DNA of 64,000 nucleotides from Diospyros lotus (GCF_014633365.1 NC_068351.1:20449366-20513365); one strand, 5' to 3'. Positions 33,727-47,783 are shown, counted from the stretch's first letter. Numbers and translations: made by a program. The notes: a model not told the origin generated them from the sequence alone.

Positions 33727-35275
33727 TGTGGCTCTTAACCCATGGTTACAACCATGACCACCTAACAAACTTTTAAAGGTCGATTATGCCTCTACAGGTT
33801 AGGGCGCCCTAAGTAAGATCTAGGTTTTGCCACATTCACTCGCCGAGAACTTGAGCTCTTAAAGAAAAATAGCAGCGAAGGGCACTCAAATCTCGGTCAA
33901 GCTACACGTTTGATATTCTCAGAGCTATTACAAAGAAATGATGAGATCATTGGAGCAAATTTACATAAAATTCATGATTTATCAATAAATAGTAAAAATT
34001 CTAATTTCACCGCAAGATCCATTTGTTCTACACATAAAATACGAAACATGATAATTCACTAAATAAACCCATAAATATCAAAAATCCTCTCATGACTCAT
34101 CAACTACATCTACCAGTGATGCATCCACCATTACTGTTTTCCCCTTTCTAGAACCGGAGCCATCTACATGGTTAGTGATAAAAGGTGAGTTCTAAGACTT
34201 AGTAAAGGCAATATGTAAAATAGCAAATCATAAATTCATGACAAACATAAAAACAAAAATATGGAATGAATCATGCATGTAGGCCCATCCACCTCATCCA
34301 TCTAAAACTTTTAGTGACTCCATATGATTTTCCCCAAGCCCTAACACGAGCCCCAATAGCCCCAAATCATAGCTTCATACCTAGGCACTCCCCTATCATC
34401 ATATGCAAATCATGACAGAATAATTTGCACATAAAACATATAAATCCTTACAAAAAAGTGTTTACTGCCTTCCTTAGAAGATTTTTTAAATTTGTTAAAA
34501 ATTACTGATGCACGCCTCGAAATTTCTCTAACAAAAATTAAAGATAATAAGATAAAAGAATATATTACTACAAATTAACTTCTATCCAATTTCAAATATT
34601 TTGTACTTACCTTACTGCTTAACTCACACTGATTATTTCTTTCTTCCAATCTCTCTCTCTGATGGTGCTGCCTATTTCAATCTCCAATCCCTCGTATTTA
34701 TAAGAAATTTATTTAAGATTAATATAAATATAATTAAATGCTCACCTAATTCCATCATTATGTCCATCTTTTTTTAGACAAACAAGCCCACTAAATTGCC
34801 ACGTGGTGGTAGTGTGTGATTGGCTAACACGCTGCCCCCACCCTACATGGCCCTGTGACCGCATGCCAGCTCGTTCTCATAGTCGAGCCGCGCCCATGGG
34901 CCCGCATGGCCCCATGCCCTCCAAAAATATTTTTTAGCTGCCTCCAAGTCTTGAACCCAAGACCTCTTGTTCCTTTGCACGCACACATAACCACTCCATC
35001 TGCAAGCCTTCTTATTAATATATGTGCACCAATTAATCATATACTAATGCTACTCCCTTTGCTAAAAATAAATTCTGGCATTTCACTCCCTAAGGTTTGA
35101 TCCTTAAACCTATCAACTCCCTTATATACAAGTAACCACTAGGTTATAAGAATCCCTGGTTTCCATTTTTGCAAAGATTAGTCTTTATATTAAACCAACT
35201 TCCATAAAATCACTAATAAATCATTTCAATTATAGAAATTAATTTATTATTTTCCATAAATACCAGGATGTTACA
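33727..35275 (-). repeat. LTR of an unclassified retrotransposon
   Basis: TGTGGCTC at 33727 next to the PBS-like site and GGATGTTACA at 35275, 1549 bp. It contains a GC-rich block with repeated cgcatggccc phrases (34800-34930) in otherwise AT-rich sequence. No coding domain. The opposite LTR is not in the window. Confidence 0.6.
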
Positions 35276-36032
35276 ACAGTCGACAATTTCACCAAGCTGA
35301 TCGATAATTTTCTTTGAGAAAATTGAAGCACATAATGGCTTTGGGTAATCAATCGACTCTTTTATAAAAGTGGTCGACTTCTTTGACAAATATTCGACCG
35401 TTTGAAGCAACAAGTCGATAGTTTTGAGAGAAAGTCGATACTATACAATCAATGTCAATAGAATTTGAACTAAAAAGAAAATAATAGAGATTATAAATTT
35501 ACCCTATCGACGGTTCAAGAGAATGAATGGCTATTTTTGCTTAAAGGCCTAAACGGTCGACAATTGTAACAAGCTGGTCAACTATTTTGATTTGTTTTGA
35601 CAGCCCAAAACATAAAGGCATAAAACGGTCAACAGTTTTGCTTATTTTTACATGTGTATGATTTCAAAAGAATTCTTAACATACCTCATACACAAAATCA
35701 TTTGATATTAAAATCATATTTCTTAAATGGAAAAATGATGATTTCTAATATAAAGAGATTATCACTAAGGATTTTATATGATTTGACAAAATGATTGAAA
35801 CAACATCCTTAGGAAATAAATGGATTTTTTATTTTCCATTTTCAAGAATATATACTTTATTTTCATTTTGAAAATAAAGATAAGATGAAAATATTTTTCA
35901 TTATCAAAAATGAAAATTTTCTTTATCAAAATGTTTTCTATCAAAGATGTTCAATGTGATGATTTTCATCAATAAATAATCATGAAGTTCTTCATCATCA
36001 AAATAATATCAAAAACAAAATAATTTTGACAT

Positions 36033-36151
36033 ATTTCATACAACAATTCATTTGATTTCAAAATAACTTCACATTTCATACAACAATTCATTTGATTTCA
36101 AAATAACTTCACATTTCATACAACACTTCATTTGGTTTCAAAATAACTTTT
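36033..36151. repeat. 40-bp tandem repeat, three copies
   Basis: Units start at 36033, 36073 and 36113 (atttcatacaacaattcatt ...). Copies one and two are identical and the third has a few changes. Confidence 0.9.
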
Positions 36152-36429
36152 CTTTAATGTCATAATGTTGTTTTCCAAAATGAAATATTTCCCACAAAGG
36201 AATTTATATTGAAAGGACATTTAGAAATTTATCCTTTGGCAACATTGAAATATATAAAGGTTTTGAACAACAATATTATTAAAACTAGTTTAAATATGTT
36301 ACCAATATCATCAAAACCATTTTAGATATTTTACAAATTAATTTCACTAATCATTTTCAAATTTCAAAGAAATTTTTCATCATCAAAACATTTTATCAAA
36401 AGCAAAACAACAATATCAACTTTTTAGTT

Positions 36430-37030
36430 GACTAAATGTTCATGTACAAAGACTTGACATTTTGCTCTCAAATTATTACTCAATTAAGGTTTTTGGTTAC
36501 TCAACTAAGGAATGACTTACTCGATTAATATTTCTTCTAAGTTGATTAATGATACAAGTACAAAGACTTGTCATTTTGTCATGTATTTATTACTCGATTA
36601 AAGAATACAGTTACTCAACTAATATATCACTCAATCAATTAACATTTTAGTTACTCGATTAATGTTATTCTATCACATACTCAAGTAATTCGTACAACCG
36701 CATGATCAATTAATCCTTTGAGTATTCAGTTCTTACTCGATTAAAAGGATAATTAGTCGAATACAATACTTGTTAATTACTCAACTAAATCATTTCCTTA
36801 CTAGATTAAAATAATTACTCTATTAAGCTCATACATTAGTTGATTAATCTTCAAGTCCTAGCATTTTTTACTCAATTACAAATATGTAATTTCTTAAGTA
36901 ATGTTTGAAAATAATTGACTTTCCAAACATATATACTCGATTAATAATGAGCTTTACTTGAGTAAGAGGCATGTTAATCAATTAATAAACACCATTACTC
37001 GATTAACATTCTAATTTCAATTAAGTGCAT
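36430..37030. repeat. Array of ttactcgattaa motifs
   Basis: At least fifteen copies of ttactcgattaa, ttactcaactaa or agttgattaat (its complement form), with unrelated spacers of about 15-40 bases. Confidence 0.8.
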
Positions 37031-37460
37031 TTGTTGTGAACTAAGCATCAAAATCAAGGATCGATTCAACACCTTATTCTTTGACCCCAAGTGAGAAGTC
37101 TATTTTCATAGTGTGTAACACACTAGACAACTTATATATCTAAGTGTTTACTTTTGAAAACCTTTATCATTCTCTTTATTGAAGGTTAAGTGCTTGTGCC
37201 TCTAAAGACAGATTGTAAAGGTTCCAGCTTTGCTTTGTTAAAGGATATATAAAGGTCATAACTTAACCTACAAAAGCTACTAATAGTAAGTTGATTAAAA
37301 TTTTTAACAAGTTGTTAAGGTAATGGAGTAGACAGTTGAAGCGGAACCACTTTAAAAATTGTGTTTTGTATTCCTTGTTTTCTTTACATTTAAGTAAATA
37401 TTTTTTTGGGTGAACTTCATTCACCTGTTCCCCTCTTAAGTCAATCAATCTTTCAACCTA

Positions 37461-39779
37461 TATATAAATGGTAAACTCTTAATAGGTAACAGAAGATAAA
37501 AAATTTCTAATCTAAACAAGCACTCTAGTATTCGCCTTAAATCCTTTCTGAGTATTAACTTGATCGTTGAAGATTATTTCGGAAGGCAAAACCTTACTTT
37601 TATAGGAGTCCAACGCTTGGTATATATCTGGTGTTCCTCCTTGGCAGCATCAATACTATTGTATCAGATTAAGTAGAGAATTTATGTCACTCAATTTCTT
37701 GGATCAGATTGATGCATGATCGCATAAATTTTAATATACCTTTATCATTTATCATATTTAATTATCCCCCCACAGAAGTAGTGAACTGTAATAAACCCGA
37801 TCGAGCTTTTGGTTGGCCTAAAGTCAGTTGAACTACATCCCTTGAATGGGAGCATAATTAAGGAAGCTTCCACTTAGTGTAGAATCTAATTCCTTATAAT
37901 GTAACTGGATTTGGACGGTTTAGATCGTCGGACCCTGTATAACACCTCCTTCTACTTAACAAGAAAAAAGTACAATAATAATAATAGTCATAAACACAGT
38001 TGAGTCGTGGTTAGGAGATTCCTCCACGCTAAGCCAGGATGAGCATCAACTCACGCACACCGGCAGAGACCTTGTGATTGGGAGTAATTAATAATTAATG
38101 ATTGTTCATTCTTGTAAATCTCGTTCCATCAATTAAGAGAGGGAGAGAGAGAGAGAGAATTGAGCTTGGGTGCATGAACACAAGTATTCTATTTAATGAG
38201 TGTGTGTGTGTGTGTGTGTGTGTAGAAGTTGGTAGATGCATGCATGCATGCATGTGTTTGTGAGTTTGTTTGTTTGTTTGTAGGGCGACATGCGATGCAA
38301 TTAATTATGAAAAGCAGGCTGCCGACCAGATAAGTCAATGTTGAAATCAACCTTAGGAGCACCCTAGCCTCCCTACCTACCTGCCTAGTTGATCAACCTC
38401 TCGCTATCTGTTCTTTCTTAATTTTTTCTTAATGCCGGGGGTTAATCAAACGATAAAATAGGGAGGAAATTATATAATATTATACTTTGTTTAGGGTGCA
38501 AAGGTATTACTTGTGGTTATTGTATCGGTCGTTTGGTATGATAAGGAGGCAATACTTTGTTCACGATAGTAATTTACCATTTTACCCCTTGCTTTATTCA
38601 CACACCAAGTATCTGAGCACTTCAATGTATGCATGTCACGTCAGCACGCGTAGAAAAGTCAAAATCAGCTTTCCACCAGAATGGAGGTCGATGTTAGCGG
38701 TGGAGCCCCACGCTGCAAATCGAAGACGACCCGGGAGCAAAATGGAAGACACACAATCAGGGAGATGGATGGGCAAGGAATGACCTAATTTGTCTTCTGC
38801 AGTTTGAGGGCAATTTGGTCCAAATCATTTTTTTTCTTTTTTTTTTATTATTATCATGAGATATCTAAGTTTCGCCCGACTAATTTCTAAAAACAAATAA
38901 TCTTTTTCCGTGATGCACCAAATTTAAATACGAATACAGTTTATATATACTTGAGTTGAATATTTGGTTAACCCTTTCTAATGACATAAAAATTTTAGAA
39001 ATCGATTCTCAATACTTCATCAATAATTTGCCCGTCATGTCTTGGGGGCCAAATCACATCCTTTTGGGGTTAAGATAAAGTTAAACAAAAAAGAGAGATG
39101 TTAGGATAAGTTGTTAATCCCATGCAATTATTGTTCTAAAGGCTTTATAACTTATTTTAAGATAAGTTAACTCTACCGATCCTAAATAATAGACCCCTTA
39201 TAAGAGTTATTTTCAGTTAAGAAATATTTAATTATTTCTCAATAATTTTATGGGTTAATGATATGTTTAGAAACACAATTTATTTATCACAAATTAATGC
39301 TAATATTTGAAATATGAAAATAAAATATGATATATAAATTTTTTTTGTGTAAAAATAAGTTCAACTAAAAATCGACATTAAGTTAAATTAAAATTAATTA
39401 TGACATGACATTGGCGCAGCAGTTGTCGTACTATTAGTTTGGTCTATAAAGAGAGAAGGTGGAGATAAGAACGTGAATGAAGGAGAATATATTATTGTGG
39501 TCACAAGATCATGTACAAGAAAAGGTGAGCATGGCTTCATTGATTTCTGGGTTCACATGAGACGTGGCTGCGAAGTGTGTTATGGCCCCCCAAGCCAAAC
39601 CTTTATGCACGTCGGCAGTTCCGCGTACAACTCACTTTTTCTTTCTTTTATCACCCATTATTATTATTATTATTTATTTACGCCAATTTGCAAATTTCAA
39701 TTCCCTCTCGTAGAACAATATTCTTTTTTATTATTTTTTGGTCTAAAAAAAGTGATCATATTTTGATTCTTTGAAAGAT
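37461..39779. other. Intergenic DNA without supported genes
   Basis: Contains clustered microsatellites at 38138-38283: (GA)n, (GT)n, (GCAT)n, (TTTG)n. The short ORF at 38487-38783 has no recognisable domain. Nothing else is supported. Confidence 0.6.
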
Positions 39780-41815
39780 TTTATATTTTATTTTAAATTA
39801 TTAAATAAAAAATTATGAATTTATTATTTTACTTCATAATAAAATAAAATTCGTAGTTTTGTGACTAAAAAATAAAATATAAAAATAGGGTCGATTTTAT
39901 ATTTTACTAAAACTCAAAATTCAAACTTGATCTCTTAGATAGTTTTAAAAATTGTTAAATCATAAGTGACCTCTTTTTTTGTTTGACAATTTGATAGTTT
40001 ATCTTGACTAATTTGAGTGGTTTGATTTTTTCTTGGCGATCACCTTATTATGCGAAATGCTAAATGACAATTTGGTAGTTTGTCCTGATCGGTTTGAGTG
40101 GTTTGATTTTTTTCTTGTTGATCACCTTTATTCCGCGAAATACGGAATTAAGTCTTATATTCTCACGATTATCATTCTCTATCCAGATTAAATTAACTGT
40201 CATTTAAACGTTTGGGTCTAGTTTTGTTTTAAAAAATATTTTTTTATTCTTTCTCTAACTTATAATTAAAGATATCCTAACATTTTATATTTTAAAAAGT
40301 TATAACATTAGTTTTTTTTTTAATATTAAAGAATATAAAAAATTCCATAATACAAAATTAAAAAAATTACAAAACTAATATTTCTGTTTTCTAACAGAGA
40401 TTCAATTTTTAAGAAAAATTAAAATAAAAAATAAAGTATAAAAAATAGGGTCAATTTTGTATTTTACTAAAACTCAAAATTTAAATTAGACCACTTTAGA
40501 TAGTTTTTAAAATTGTTAAATCATAAGTGACGTCTTCTTTTGTTTGACAATTTGGTAATCTGTCCTATTCGGTTTGAGTGATTTGATTTTTTGTTGCTCA
40601 CCTTTATTCCGCGAAATGTTGAATTAAGTCTTATATTCTAACGACTATCATTCTCTCTCCGGGTTAAATTGACTATCACTTAAATGTTTGGGTCTAGTTT
40701 AGTTTAAAAAAAAAAATTATTCTTTCTCTAATTTATAATTAAAGATATCTTAACATTTTATATTTTAAAAAGTCATAACATTAGTTTTTTAAAAAATTAC
40801 AAAACTAAGATTTCTGTTCCTGTTCCTGACAATAGATTCAATTTTTAAGAAAAAGTAAAAATAAAAAATAAAGTATAAAAATAAGGTCAATTTTGTATTT
40901 TACTAAAACTCAAAGTTCAAACTAAACCATTTTAGATAGTTCTTAAAATTGTTAAATCATAAGTGACCTCTTCTTTTTTGTTTGACAATTTGGTAGTTTA
41001 TCTTGCTCGATTTGAGTGATTTAATTTTTTGTTGCTCACCTTTATTCCGTGAAATGTTGAATTAAGTCTTATATTCTTAAAATTATCATTCTCTACGCAG
41101 GTTAAAATTAATTATTACTTAAACGTCTAGCTCTGGTTTAGTTTTAAAAAAAAAAATTATTCTTTCTCTAGTTTATAATTAAAGATATCGTAACATTTTA
41201 TATTTTAAAAAGTCATAACATTAGTTTTTTAAAAAATTAAAAATATAAAAAAATTCATAATACAAAATTAAAAAATTACGAAACTAAGATTTATGTTCCG
41301 AATGAGAGATTCAATTTTTAAGAAAAAATAAAGTATAAAAATAGGGTCAATTTTGTATTTTACTAAAACTCAAAATTCAAACTAGACCATTTTAGATAGT
41401 TTTTAAAATTGTTAAATCATAAGTGACCTCTTCTTTTATTTGACAATTTGGTAGTTTGTCCTGATCTGATCAGTTTGAGTGGTTTGATTTTTTGTTGTTC
41501 ATCTTTATTCTGTAAAATGCTGAATTAAGTCTTATATTCTCAAAATTATCATTCTCTACACAGGTTAAAATTGAGTATCACTTAAACGTCTGGCTTTAGT
41601 TTAGTTTTAAAAAATATTTTTTATCCTTTTTCTAATTTATAATTAAAGGTATCCCAACATTTTATATTTTGAAAAGTCATAATATTAGTTTTTTTTTAAA
41701 TTAAAAAAATTAAAAATTTCATGATATAAAATTAAAAAATTACGAAACTAAGATTTCTATTTCCTAACAAGAGGTTCAATTTTTAAGAAAAATTAAAATA
41801 AAAAATAAAAACATA
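39780..41815. repeat. Diverged tandem array, unit about 450 bp, four copies
   Basis: The landmark gggtcaattttgtattttac starts near 39888, 40449, 40884 and 41344. Each is followed by gttaaatcataagtgac, then gtttgagtggtttgatttttt, then gaattaagtcttatattct. Periods are 561, 435 and 460 bp. The first unit is longer because it holds an internal duplication of about 95 bp (gacaatttgatagttt region). AT-rich, no ORFs. Confidence 0.9.
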
Positions 41816-42719
41816 ATTCCTTTTCTACAACTAAACAAACCTTTAATATCTTGTGAAGTGAGAATTTTATGTTTTGCATTATTATGTATATGTATTTACT
41901 TTCAAGACTCCCTCTTTACATATTACTAGATTTGACAATATAATTAATTAGGCTATAATTAAGTCATAGAACTAATAGAATCGTATTAAAGGTGATATTT
42001 GAACTCAATTTTCAATCACCAATTAACTCATCAAAGGTTTAAACTTCCAATCAAATGAATAAATGTCGAAGGAGAGGAGAGACATTGGCCCCATATCAAT
42101 TATTTTCGGATCTATCAACATCCATCAACGCCACGCCTCTTTGTTTATATATATATATATATATATATGCAGATACAGATAGATAGATGGCATGGCAATA
42201 GATTTCGTTTCGGAATCTATGAAGTGACGGACGGGTAATGTATCAAATTGCGATTGATTTAACTTTTAAGCTAATAATTCACCTAAACGATAATGATAAT
42301 GACAATGCCCGCCGCATTGGAAGCAGTGACATTAATGCGGTATAGTTCCCGTGAATGTGTTTGTTTTGTTGTGGACATGCGTCTTCCTATCTATCATTTT
42401 CACTTAGCTAAACTCTGCTGCTGAAGTGAGCTCTTGTCTCCAACGCGCATGCCTCTCATCCCAGCGGCGGAGCCATGTATTGGGTCGGCCATAATTTTTA
42501 TTTTTTTAATTAATTAAAAATTAATAAATAATAGATAAAAATCACAAAATATATTCAACACCATATTCAAAAATTTGTAATCTCCACCTCCTTTACTTTC
42601 TTGGTCTCTTATTATTATCTTTCATCGTTATTGATCAAGCAAAATTAATCTTCAAACACTGGACGACGATAGTATTTTCTCTTTCTTCAGCATCTCTTTG
42701 TCTATTTTGATTGTTTTGA
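41816..42719. other. Intergenic DNA, microsatellite
   Basis: (AT)n at 42143-42168 and (GATA)n nearby. No gene seen. Confidence 0.55.
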
Positions 42720-43010
42720 AGAGATTTAGAACTAAATTTTATGACTTTTTTAAAGGATTTAGGGGTTGAAGGTTGAGACTTTATTTGAATAATTTAGGGA
42801 CTAAATTTTGGGTGTTTTTTTTTTGAAGGATTTAGGGACTGAATTTTGGGGCTATTTTGAAGGATTTATGGATTAATTTTTTGGAGTTTTTTTTTTAAGT
42901 ATTTAGAGACTGATTTTTGGGACATTTTTAAGAATTTTATAATTGCAATTTGAAGTATTCTTAAAGGATTTTGGTACTACATTTTGAGGCATTCTTAAAA
43001 GATATTTTCT
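42720..43010. repeat. Short degenerate tandem repeats
   Basis: Five to six imperfect units of about 40-60 bases around gaaggatttagggactgaattttggg. Confidence 0.75.
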
Positions 43011-45351
43011 TCTTTTTTTTTTTTTTTACATTTACGAAGATTTTGCTGATGGCCGTAAATAGACGGCAATAGCTTCCTTGCCTTTCATCCTCGTTCAGTC
43101 ATTCTTCCACTTAGCTCTCCATTGCATGCCAAGACAACTATTTTTAGATTTTTTATTGGAATTGTAATATTTTATTGGGATTGTAATATTTAATTAGGAT
43201 TGTATGTTAGAATTAATTATTTTAATTTTTTACATTGTTAATTGAAACTGTTTGATAATATTATAGTTGGAAGGTTGAACATGTATATATAAACTACTGT
43301 TAATTGGAATGATAGTTTAGTTATGTATATTAAAAAATATATATTTAATAAAATTGATAATAATGTTATTATGCAATATTATCAAAATATGATCCATCCC
43401 TAATCTCCTGCTTCTTCATATATCCATATATCCATATATCCATATTAAAAGCTATGAGAAAATTATGACTGATCACCCCAATTATCCATGTCATGTCATT
43501 TATATTGTATGGATAAGTGTATATGAATCTGTAGGACAACTAACCGAAGAAAGTTGAAACCTTTCTGTTACAATAAGAAAAGGAGAGAATTTGGTAACTG
43601 TAGATTCATGGGAGTAGGGGGTTCATGGAAGGAGGCGACTCTTGACTCTTGTAGCTAGCTAGCTCAATTGGCATTGGCATTAGCATGCAAGCACATATAT
43701 GATGTGCAGCATTAACTATGTATTAATATTAAATTATTTATCATCGATCCAACATTTTTAGTATCCAAATAGATTTGTTTCATGCACCTAGCTAGCTGGC
43801 TAGTTCGCGAATCCTTAATTAATTAGACACGTTTGATAAACTAAAAACTGCCATGTGCAAAAGCATAGGCACACAAATTTCAGAAACAAGAGGGAGAGAG
43901 AGAGATAGATTAAAACTGTCGGGTAACTTATTTCTTTTATTTTTAATAGGGAGCTGACATAAAATTATACCATAAAAAATTTAAAAAGAAGCGAAAAAAA
44001 TTACTGATGACGTCGGAATCGGTCACTAATTGCATTATCTTACAAGATTTGTATCTTGTTCCAAACTAATATAGGTTCGTGCTGCTTGCACACTTGAACT
44101 AATGATGATTACCCCGAGGCTTGTTTGGAATGATGCCACTCCAATGCTCAAATTAGTGAACTGTAATGTATAATATTGTATCTTAGACTTACCACTCAAG
44201 GTCTTTTTATATCTTTTGGGTTGAGATTTGTAATAAAAATCACAAGGAGAATTAGTTGTCCCTGCTCATATAGAGGAGAATTAGTTGATTTCTCTTGATT
44301 TCAGAAATCCAAGAGTGATTTCTATTGGGATTATCAAATAAATATGAAATATATCTTGTCAATGGTTCATTAAGGCCATAACGTGTGGCACTAAGAAGTT
44401 GGAATGCCCATCATGTGATTCTCTTTATTGAGCTCAAATTCATCTACTTTTGGGATTGTTGAGATTTGCCTCATGGTAAGGGCTTATCCTGTGATAACTG
44501 CTTCTGAGAGCTTATCAAATTAATACTCTTAGACCTTTTTCTGCTTTAATTGTATCTTGGCAGAGATTATCTCTAGGCCTGGAAATTACTTTGGTGGCTA
44601 TCTTTGGCTACCTCAAAAGTTGTTGTTCGTCTAGGAAATGACTAAATCCTCTCAGCTTATATGTCTCTTGGAACTTCAAGAGTGTAATCCAACCAGAATA
44701 TGGGTTCCTCCATTTATCAGGTCATTGGAGATTTCCCTAGCATAGACTAAGTTTGAGGTGGAGGTGTGAGTGGCATCCAAGGTCAAGAAACCATCATCAC
44801 TTGTTTTGTCTACACCTCCATTGCAGTTCCCATTGAGACCATGACGATCTTCTCCGAGGGCACTATTACAAGTGTACGAGCATAAACCACAGGAGCATCA
44901 AATCTAGGAGTAGATTGTGGTTGAGGATCCTCTAGGTACGGAGCAGGAGGAGCCTCAACAAAGATAGAAAAAGAAGCTTGCACGCCTTTGTTTCTACATG
45001 CCTAGGGATTGATTGTTTGTTTGTATTTCTTTTCAATGTCAGATAATGTTCTTCAATTTAGGGGTTTTTGTACATATGATATCTTTATCATTGATTTTGA
45101 TGTACATGCTTATATATATATATATATATGTTGTATGTATGGTTTTGACAGAGATTAGACATTGGCAAGGTTATTAATTAAATAAAAAGTTTACACAGGT
45201 GAGTTAGGCTATATCTGTGTATAGCATTATTTTGTTGGGTAACTCTAAAACTTGTTATTAATAGTAGATGGTTCTCACAAAACATTTGGTTTAGAGTAAC
45301 TCGATCGGTTTCTTAGGGGCACCCAAGTAGCATGTTCTCTACTAGTTAACT
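43011..45351. other. Intergenic DNA without supported genes
   Basis: AT-rich to about 44030, then more balanced non-coding sequence to 45050 that may be old transposon sequence. (AT)n at 45112-45129. No domain found in any frame. Confidence 0.5.
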
Positions 45352-45511
45352 TCAAGCGCGGATCTAGGAGCAGATATGGGGAGGGTTGACCCCAGATCCA
45401 TGAATATTTTAGTCATTTCTTCCCCAAATAGGCTAGATCTGTCGCAAATCTAGAAAAAGGCTGAATCTGGGGGGCTGCAACTCGTGCCTATCCCCCCTAA
45501 ATCCGCCCTTG
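45352..45511. mobile_element. hAT-like MITE
   Basis: About 160 bp with imperfect terminal inverted repeats (caagcgcggatctagg and, inverted, caagggcggatttagg). These resemble the gggcgga ends of plant hAT elements. It is flanked by gttaact on both sides (45345-45351 and 45512-45518); an 8-bp duplication with one mismatch fits hAT. Non-coding. Confidence 0.65.
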
Positions 45512-45630
45512 GTTAACTCGCTATCTCTATTAGTAAGTTTTGCTTGCCCAACTACTCCCTTCCCCCCTAAATCCGCCCTTGGTTAACTCGCTATCTCTAT
45601 TAGTAAGTTTTGCTTGCCCAACTACTCCCT
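45491..45630. repeat. Perfect 70-bp tandem duplication
   Basis: 45491-45560 and 45561-45630 are identical by eye. The unit contains the right end of the MITE, its flanking target copy and 42 bases of flank. Confidence 0.95.
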
Positions 45631-47783
45631 TCTACCAATTTCTAAAGCTAACATGACATCTTTGTAGTGTAATGTTAAATTGTTTGAAATAAGTAATATT
45701 TTTTTAAAATAATTTGAAATATAATATTATTTACAATTTTGTCAAGAAAGAGTTAAGAAATATTATTAATCATCGCTCTAGTGTCATGGTGAGAAGAATT
45801 CTTCCACGTACAATATTGCCAAGTCAAGATTAAGAGAAAAAAAAATCCAAACCTTAAACCCTAAACTCTTATGAGGAGTCCTTTACCAACCCAAATATGA
45901 CATAGAAATGACATCAAATGGCCCTCAAGGCGTAGGTTGAGCGATCAGACAAGTGATATATCGATGTTAGTCCAATGGGTCATAAGTTCAATGCTTGTGT
46001 TACGCAATGAGGCAAAGCCTCACACTTGAGATTTACTTTCCCTGATGTAATCGATAACACGAGTACTGGGATCCGCGCAAGAATGGTCATCCCAAGAATT
46101 GATATCAAATGTCACCTCTAGAGGATATGGTAAATACTAATATTTTAAAATTATTTTTATTTCATTCCACATAAATTTAAATAAATAGTTTTTTTGGATA
46201 TTTACACAAATAAAACTTTGATAAAATAAACTTAATTTATATAAGCAATTTTTTATTTTGTTATTATTTATATTTTCTTTTTTTATTATCATTGAGAACT
46301 CATACTGCTACCCCAAACCCTGACTTTCAAGTGTACAAATTTGATAAATCTAATAAAAAAAAAAAGAAATTGTATAAAGCAAACTTGACAAAGCTATATA
46401 ATATTTTTATAAGAATTTCATACACAATTATAGTAAAAAAATTCATCCATACAAAATTATATACTATAAAATTTTTGCTTGCATAAATTTATTTTGTTAA
46501 AGTTTGCTTTTATAAAATCTTTTATACCAAACTATAGTGAAATGTTATCAAAATTTACTTTGATAATATTTTTCTCATATAAAAATTTTTATATAAATTT
46601 TTAGTTCAAAATTTGGGATTATAAAATTTGCTATGCCGAAAATTTTCTTATATAAAAGTATAATTAATTTTTTTTTATGAAATTTGTTTTATTATTTGAC
46701 CAAAAATATTATTTTATTAAATTTTTATTTTCATAAAATTTATGTGGCACAGGATAAAAATATATTTTATTAATTTTTATATTTTATTAATTCGGACAAA
46801 ATATGACAGAAATAATTTAGGGTTTAAAATAAAAGATAAATTGTACTTAGATTTTATATGGTTTAAGGCTTGTTGATGGAGATCCCTTATAATTTAAAAA
46901 TGATTCTAAGATCCTTTAGTTTAAATATTTTACATGGACACCTTGCACTTACAAATTAGATTAAACTAATTAAACAAATATTAAGATAAATTAAATTAAT
47001 TGAATTGAAATTAACTAATAATAATAATAATAAAAAACTTGTTCCATCACTAGAAAGGTTTCATTGGCCGCTAAAAAAAAATCCAAAAGTAAATGATTCC
47101 TTCAAGTCGCACATACCTATCAACAATAGCCATCGTTATGCTTGTTGTTGGGTCCCAACACCTTTAGGTTCAAAGTATATTAGGTCGATGTCTATCTCCG
47201 CTATTGAGTCCTTGTCATTTCTTTTGAAGTGAGATGATTAGGCAACCACTCATTTTATATTTAATTTTTATTTTTATTTTTTAATTTAATTTAAGTTTTT
47301 TAATTAACTTAATTAATGTTAAATTAAGATCGTTTGTGACAAAGTAGATGTCTATATAAGAATTTTAAATTATAAAAACTTTAAAAATTAATTTTAAAGT
47401 AGGAGTCGAGTGCAGTTAACTTTAAAACAAATAATAAAGTTCAAAAGTTAAAAGCTTGTTTAAAATTTAAACAAAGTTTAAAAGTCAATAAGTTTTCCAT
47501 AATTTGCTGTCTTAAATACGAGGACTGACCATGACACCTTGACCAAAGGACAACAAAGCAGAAGTACTAAAAGGCACAAATCCCAAATTTAACTGTGGTC
47601 TTGTGCAAGATTCTTTTAATATATTTATCTATAAAAAAATATTAAGTAGACACTTAGAAATGATATTTAATGTAACTCTTATATTAATATATCATATTAT
47701 ATTTATAATTAATGCAAATGTCCAATAACTAATATAAAAATGTCACACTGAGTGTTATCTGCTCTCTCTCTTGTTGTTTAAAA
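45631..47783. other. AT-rich intergenic DNA
   Basis: Repeated tataaaattt and aaatttgata phrases between 46180 and 46760. No supported gene. Confidence 0.5.

Larger units (their letters stand above)
35276..37460 (+). repeat. Copia LTR H (D-like organisation)
   Basis: Non-coding. Layout parallels D3: motif arrays first, then gaagcggaaccact ... ttctttacatttaag near 37340-37395, then a terminal cccctcttaag phrase near 37430. It carries gtcgacaatt-type motifs (35278-35635), a 40-bp tandem triplet (36033-36151) and a ttactcgattaa array (36430-37030). The start is probably missing; it abuts the TTACA end of the previous LTR. Confidence 0.6.

Noticed and set aside
38487..38783. 98-residue plus-strand ORF in intergenic DNA
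   Set aside because: No domain, no homology recognised, ordinary composition; most likely chance.
42463..43400. Possible larger hAT-like element starting gcggcggagccatg
   Set aside because: The right end is not a convincing inverted repeat and no target duplication was seen.
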